Shown here: piece by piece, positions 33,148 through 35,888 of the stretch
Layout: every line of letters starts with the position of its first letter
Position numbering within the stretch: the stretch's first letter is position 1
From: Sphingobium sp.
GTDB taxonomy: Bacteria; Pseudomonadota; Alphaproteobacteria; Sphingomonadales; Sphingomonadaceae
Direction: 5' to 3'
Assembly: GCA_017984895.1 (NCBI GenBank)
Contig: JAGNYO010000023.1
Location: 1 to 35,888 of the forward strand
DNA length: 35,888 nt
Made by a program: the position numbers and the translations under genes
Notes under the pieces: generated by a model
Databases searched by the model: none
What the model was told of the DNA's origin: nothing
Seen by the model: the letters and a program-made list of their open reading frames with translations, nothing else

Positions 33148-33732
33148 TCAGGACCACAGGCCTGATTCGATTGCAATCCGGATCGCTTCCGCATTCGTCC
33201 GCACATCCAGTGAACGCAGCAAGGCGGCGCGATGCATTTTTACAGTGCGTTCCTTGAGGCCAAGCTCGAAAGCGATCTGCTTGTTGAGGCGCCCACGCGC
33301 CAATGCCTCCAGGATTTGCCGCTGACGAGCGGTCAGACCCGCAATCCTGACCCGCGCTTCATGGTGCCGATCGACGCCGCGCAGATCAATGGCAACCTGC
33401 GAACCGAGGAAGTAGCGCAGCGCTCCCGTATCATCAAACAGAGGCGCGATCATCACCGCATTGCGGAACAAGGAGCCATCCTTGCGATAATTGGTGAGTT
33501 CCACCATGGCAGGCTTGCCGGCGGCTACGGCTTGGCGCAAAATGGCGGTCAGTTCCGGCTCCGTATGCTCTCCGCGCAGGAAGCGGCAGTTCTGGCCGAT
33601 GATTTCCGCTCGTGTATAGCCCGTCAGCCGGATGAAAGCCTCGTTGCACGCGATGATAGGATTGTCCGCCAGGCCAGGGTCACTGACCACTGCGGCGATA
33701 CTGCTGTTGGCAATCAGAAATTCCGGGGACAT
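33148..33732 (-). CDS. LOV-LuxR blue-light photoreceptor transcription factor (EL222-like)
   Basis: The 194-residue protein has an N-terminal LOV domain (about 8-120). It carries the photoactive motif GQNCRFLRG with the flavin-adduct Cys49, the flavin-contacting Asn residues in LTNYRKDGSLFRN (Asn81, Asn91) and Gln112 in YFLGSQVAID. A linker helix leads to a LuxR/GerE helix-turn-helix (about 132-194; LTARQRQILEALARG through the recognition helix ERTVKMHRAALLRSL). This is the layout of Erythrobacter EL222, in which blue light frees the HTH to dimerise and activate transcription. It follows the ispH-crtE gene convergently with 52 bp between. GAGG lies about seven bases before the ATG. Light-dependent control of the carotenoid genes is the natural hypothesis; a stress-response role is possible too. 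Confidence 0.93.
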   Translation of the reverse strand: MSPEFLIANSSIAAVVSDPGLADNPIIACNEAFIRLTGYTRAEIIGQNCRFLRGEHTEPELTAILRQAVAAGKPAMVELTNYRKDGSLFRNAVMIAPLFDDTGALRYFLGSQVAIDLRGVDRHHEARVRIAGLTARQRQILEALARGRLNKQIAFELGLKERTVKMHRAALLRSLDVRTNAEAIRIAIESGLWS

Positions 33733-33783
33733 ACTGGCGCCTCACCGAGAGGTTGGTTCATCCCGACACCGCACTGCCTAGCA

Positions 33784-33800
33784 AACTGGATTTTCCAGTT
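33784..33800. promoter_or_regulatory. Palindrome in the LOV-HTH/mgtC divergent region
   Basis: AACTGGA-TTT-TCCAGTT is a perfect 7-bp inverted repeat with a 3-base centre. It lies 52 bp upstream of the LOV-HTH start and about 90 bp upstream of the mgtC-like start. It is a candidate dimer-binding site, perhaps for autoregulation by the LOV-HTH protein. Confidence 0.45.
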
Positions 33801-33888
33801 CAAGTGACTGGTCTGCGCGCCCAATCCCCACCCATTTGAACCATTGCCAGCATCCGCCGTTTACCCTCGACAACGAGGAGGCGGCGAC

Positions 33889-34563
33889 ATTCAGACTCTC
33901 GACCTTATTTTTCCGATAGTGGGTGCGGCTGCGGCGGGTGGCCTGCTCGGTGCAGAGCGCGAATATCGCGCGAGCGCTGCCGGATTTCGAACCCACATAC
34001 TCGTCGCTTTATCATCGGCCATCCTGATGCTGGGCGCGGTGCATCAAGTGCACTGGCTGACGGATACGCCCGCAGACATCATACGAATTGACCCGGTGCG
34101 GATGGCCCATGGCGTTCTCACCGGGATCGGATTTCTGTGCGGTGGCGTCATCTTTCGCGAAGGCGCATCAGTGCGCGGCCTGACCACCGCTGCATCCTTG
34201 TGGATGACATCGTCTTTAGGGATTTTGTTCGGTGTCGGCTTTTACATACTGGCCGTTGGCGCAACCGGCGTTGCCTTGCTGGTTCTTGCGGCCGCAGAGT
34301 TCACCGAGCGGTTTTTGCCGCAGCGGCGGTTTGCCGAACTCAGGATCAGCTTCTGCCGAACATCAGACAGCACTCTCGTCACCTTCGAGCAGATGCTGGC
34401 CGCGCATGGGATCAGGCATCTTGCCATTTCCCAGCGCCTTGATGGTGACAGTTACGAGATTAGCACCACGATCACCGGAGGCACGGCGGCAACGGAAGCA
34501 CGGCTGCTCGAGACGCTAAGGTCCAACCCGGATGTCAAGGGTTTCGACCTGTGCAAAAGCTGA
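33889..34563 (+). CDS. MgtC/SapB-family membrane protein, probable ATT start
   Basis: The protein of about 224 residues has the family N-terminus QTLDLIFPIVGAAAAGGLLGAERE. Core motifs follow: GFRTHILVALSSA, GVLTGIGFLCGGVIFREG and SVRGLTTAASLWMTSSLGILFG. A soluble ACT-like C-terminal domain runs from about 150 to 224. MgtC proteins influence magnesium homeostasis, membrane potential and survival under stress; their transport role is disputed. No ATG, GTG or TTG lies near the expected start. An ATT at 33889 has an ideal GAGGAGG seven bases upstream and gives the usual family N-terminus. A TTG at 33844 in the same frame would add 15 atypical residues. The gene diverges from the LOV-HTH gene and converges on the phosphoesterase gene. 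Confidence 0.85.
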   Translation: MQTLDLIFPIVGAAAAGGLLGAEREYRASAAGFRTHILVALSSAILMLGAVHQVHWLTDTPADIIRIDPVRMAHGVLTGIGFLCGGVIFREGASVRGLTTAASLWMTSSLGILFGVGFYILAVGATGVALLVLAAAEFTERFLPQRRFAELRISFCRTSDSTLVTFEQMLAAHGIRHLAISQRLDGDSYEISTTITGGTAATEARLLETLRSNPDVKGFDLCKS

Positions 34564-34566
34564 ACG

Positions 34567-35436
34567 TTACCGCTCTGATGCGGTCTGACAGGCATCCGGC
34601 TGATCGATGATATCGCGGCAAGCCCAATTCTCTCCATCGAAGCTATAGTCAACATGGCTGAACCTTCGGAATTCCCCGCCGTCCCAGACGACCACCTGGA
34701 GTTCGATTGCGTCGTTTTTGCGAATATGCAGCCAGTTGAAACTTTGCGGCTCGGCATTGCGCAATCGGGTTGACGTTGCCGTCCCGGCCTGCACAATGAG
34801 CGTGCTCCCGGCGTCTTTCACCATTTTCCGCGCGGCTTCAGCGTAAGTCTGGTGAAAATGTCCGGCCAGGGCAATGTGCACGCCCGCCGCACTCACCACT
34901 TTCACGGCATCCCGGCTGCGCCCTACCGCCTCACTCCACTCCCCCTTGCCCCTGATGGGCACAGATAGAAGCGGATGATGCGTGACCAGCACACGCGTCT
35001 TGCCAGCAGCAACGTCCGCCAGGCGCTCTCGGATAAGGCGCATCTGCCGCTCATTGATCCGGCCGTCCTTGAGCGTCAACGAACGGGCTGTGTTGATGCC
35101 CAGAACAGCGACCTCGTCGTTTTCAAAATAGGGGCACAGATCGTTGCTGATATGCCGTCTGTAGCGCCGCAAAGGGGCGCTGAACCGGCGGAATACATCG
35201 TATAGCGGAATATCGTGGTTGCCCGGAATCGTCAGAACCGCCAAGCCCGCCGCGCGGAGCCGATCAAGGTAAGCGCCCGCTTGCATGAACTGCGATACGC
35301 GCGCTCTCTGGGTGAAGTCGCCGCTGATAATGATGAGATCGGGCCGCCGCTCCTGAAGCCAAGCCTCTGTTGCCGAAACGATATCGGCATCATGCGCGCC
35401 GAAGTGAAGATCAGAGAGATGCGCGATACGAGCCAT
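34567..35436 (-). CDS. Calcineurin-like metallophosphoesterase
   Basis: The 289-residue protein has every metal-ligand motif of the family in order. These are SDLHFG (Asp9, His11), SGDF (Asp40), PGNHD (Asn73-Asp75), THHP (His153) and GHFHQ (His193, His195). This arrangement matches the class III cyclic-nucleotide phosphodiesterase/CpdA-like and related phosphohydrolases. A cyclic AMP substrate is possible, as is a lipid phosphate, given the kinase next door. It ends 3 bp from the convergent mgtC-like stop and is divergent from the diacylglycerol-kinase-family gene. No signal peptide or helix is visible, so it is probably cytoplasmic. Confidence 0.88.
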   Translation of the reverse strand: MARIAHLSDLHFGAHDADIVSATEAWLQERRPDLIIISGDFTQRARVSQFMQAGAYLDRLRAAGLAVLTIPGNHDIPLYDVFRRFSAPLRRYRRHISNDLCPYFENDEVAVLGINTARSLTLKDGRINERQMRLIRERLADVAAGKTRVLVTHHPLLSVPIRGKGEWSEAVGRSRDAVKVVSAAGVHIALAGHFHQTYAEAARKMVKDAGSTLIVQAGTATSTRLRNAEPQSFNWLHIRKNDAIELQVVVWDGGEFRRFSHVDYSFDGENWACRDIIDQPDACQTASER

Positions 35437-35514
35437 TGGTCAATGGAACGACCGAACGCACAGGGTGTTTCATGTCAAAACATAGACTGGCTCTTTTTTG
35501 GGATTAACGTCTGT

Positions 35515-35888
35515 ATGGCGAATGCTACCCTTCCACGTGAAGCCGTCCTTGTCGTTAATGTGCAATCCCGCAAGGGAGAGGCGCTGTTCCAAAGCGCCCA
35601 GACCAAGCTGCTGGAAGCGGGAATAACATTGATTGCAGCGCATGCGGTGACCGACCCTGATCAGCTTGAAGGCATAGTGCGGATAGCCGTCGCGGACGGT
35701 GCGCCGATGGTGATTGTAGGCGGCGGAGATGGCTCGCTCTCCGGCACGGTGGATGCCCTCGTCGGAACGGATTGCGTGTTTGCGGTTCTGCCCCTCGGCA
35801 CCGCCAACAGTTTCGCGCGGAGCCTTGGCCTGCCGCTCGATCTCGATGGCGCCATCTCGGCGATCGCCACGGGCCAGGGGTGCAGGAT
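35515..35888 (+). CDS. Diacylglycerol kinase family lipid kinase (partial, runs off the window)
   Basis: The first 124 codons are present. They begin near VLVVNVQSRKGEALF, the usual opening of DAGK_cat proteins, and include the nucleotide loop VIVGGGDGSLSGTVDAL and the following LPLGTANSFARSLGLP. Together these define the YegS/DgkB/BmrU-type lipid kinase fold. The C-terminal half lies outside the window. The enzyme would phosphorylate diacylglycerol or a sphingoid-type lipid; in a sphingomonad the latter is worth considering but cannot be decided here. ATG 35515 has only a weak GGGAT site upstream. It diverges from the phosphoesterase across 78 bp containing a TGTTT/AAACA dyad. Confidence 0.88.
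   Translation, partial: MANATLPREAVLVVNVQSRKGEALFQSAQTKLLEAGITLIAAHAVTDPDQLEGIVRIAVADGAPMVIVGGGDGSLSGTVDALVGTDCVFAVLPLGTANSFARSLGLPLDLDGAISAIATGQGCR

Noticed and set aside
26225-33732. Part of a photosynthesis gene cluster
   Set aside because: No bch, puf or puh genes, crtA/C/D/F or PpsR-type regulator are present; the genes fit bicyclic xanthophyll synthesis instead.

Overview
The window looks like a chromosomal segment from a high-GC alphaproteobacterium of the Sphingomonadales (Novosphingobium, Sphingobium, Sphingopyxis or a relative). The grounds are two large TonB-dependent receptors inside a catabolic island, a complete bicyclic-carotenoid gene set, an EL222-like LOV-HTH photoreceptor, and dense coding with A+T-rich promoter gaps. 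No rRNA, tRNA, CRISPR array or insertion sequence was recognised. The genus is inferred from gene content only.

Region 1 (1-23.1 kb) is a catabolic and transport island. It opens with the C-terminal end of a zinc alcohol dehydrogenase. Then come an MFS carrier, TonB receptor 1, an SDR, a Bcr/CflA-type MFS and a DHA2-type MFS. A DoxX-like membrane protein, an exported NTF2/SnoaL-like protein and a lipoprotein quinohemoprotein (PQQ plus cytochrome c) alcohol dehydrogenase follow. Next are a GMC flavoprotein dehydrogenase divergent from an aldehyde dehydrogenase, an MBL-fold hydrolase, a second SDR and TonB receptor 2. The island ends with a second Bcr/CflA MFS, a LysR regulator and a third kind of MFS. 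The set suggests uptake of a hydrophobic or bulky alcohol, ester or lactone across the outer membrane, then oxidation of alcohol to aldehyde to acid and hydrolysis. The substrate cannot be read from sequence. The TonB/SDR/MFS trio occurs at both ends of the island.

Region 2 (23.1-25.8 kb) holds a TerC-type membrane protein, a zinc-ribbon protein and a DUF465 protein on the minus strand. They diverge from an OxyR-like LysR regulator whose residue at the peroxidatic-cysteine position is His. An ATAG-N7-CTAT operator lies in the shared promoter.

Region 3 (25.8-33.7 kb) is a compact carotenoid locus. A DUF2141 protein and a sterol-desaturase-family hydroxylase diverge from crtY-crtB, and crtI-crtZ diverge from an unusual 624-residue protein. 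That protein joins a complete IspH (HMBPP reductase) to a complete (all-E)-prenyl diphosphate synthase (CrtE type), so one chain covers the last MEP-pathway step and the chain-elongation step. A LOV-LuxR transcription factor follows, convergent with the fusion gene. Together these encode a route from HMBPP to zeaxanthin, possibly further hydroxylated and possibly under blue-light control.

Region 4 (33.7-35.9 kb) has an MgtC/SapB-family gene that seems to start at an ATT codon, a calcineurin-like phosphoesterase and the start of a diacylglycerol-kinase-family gene cut by the window edge.
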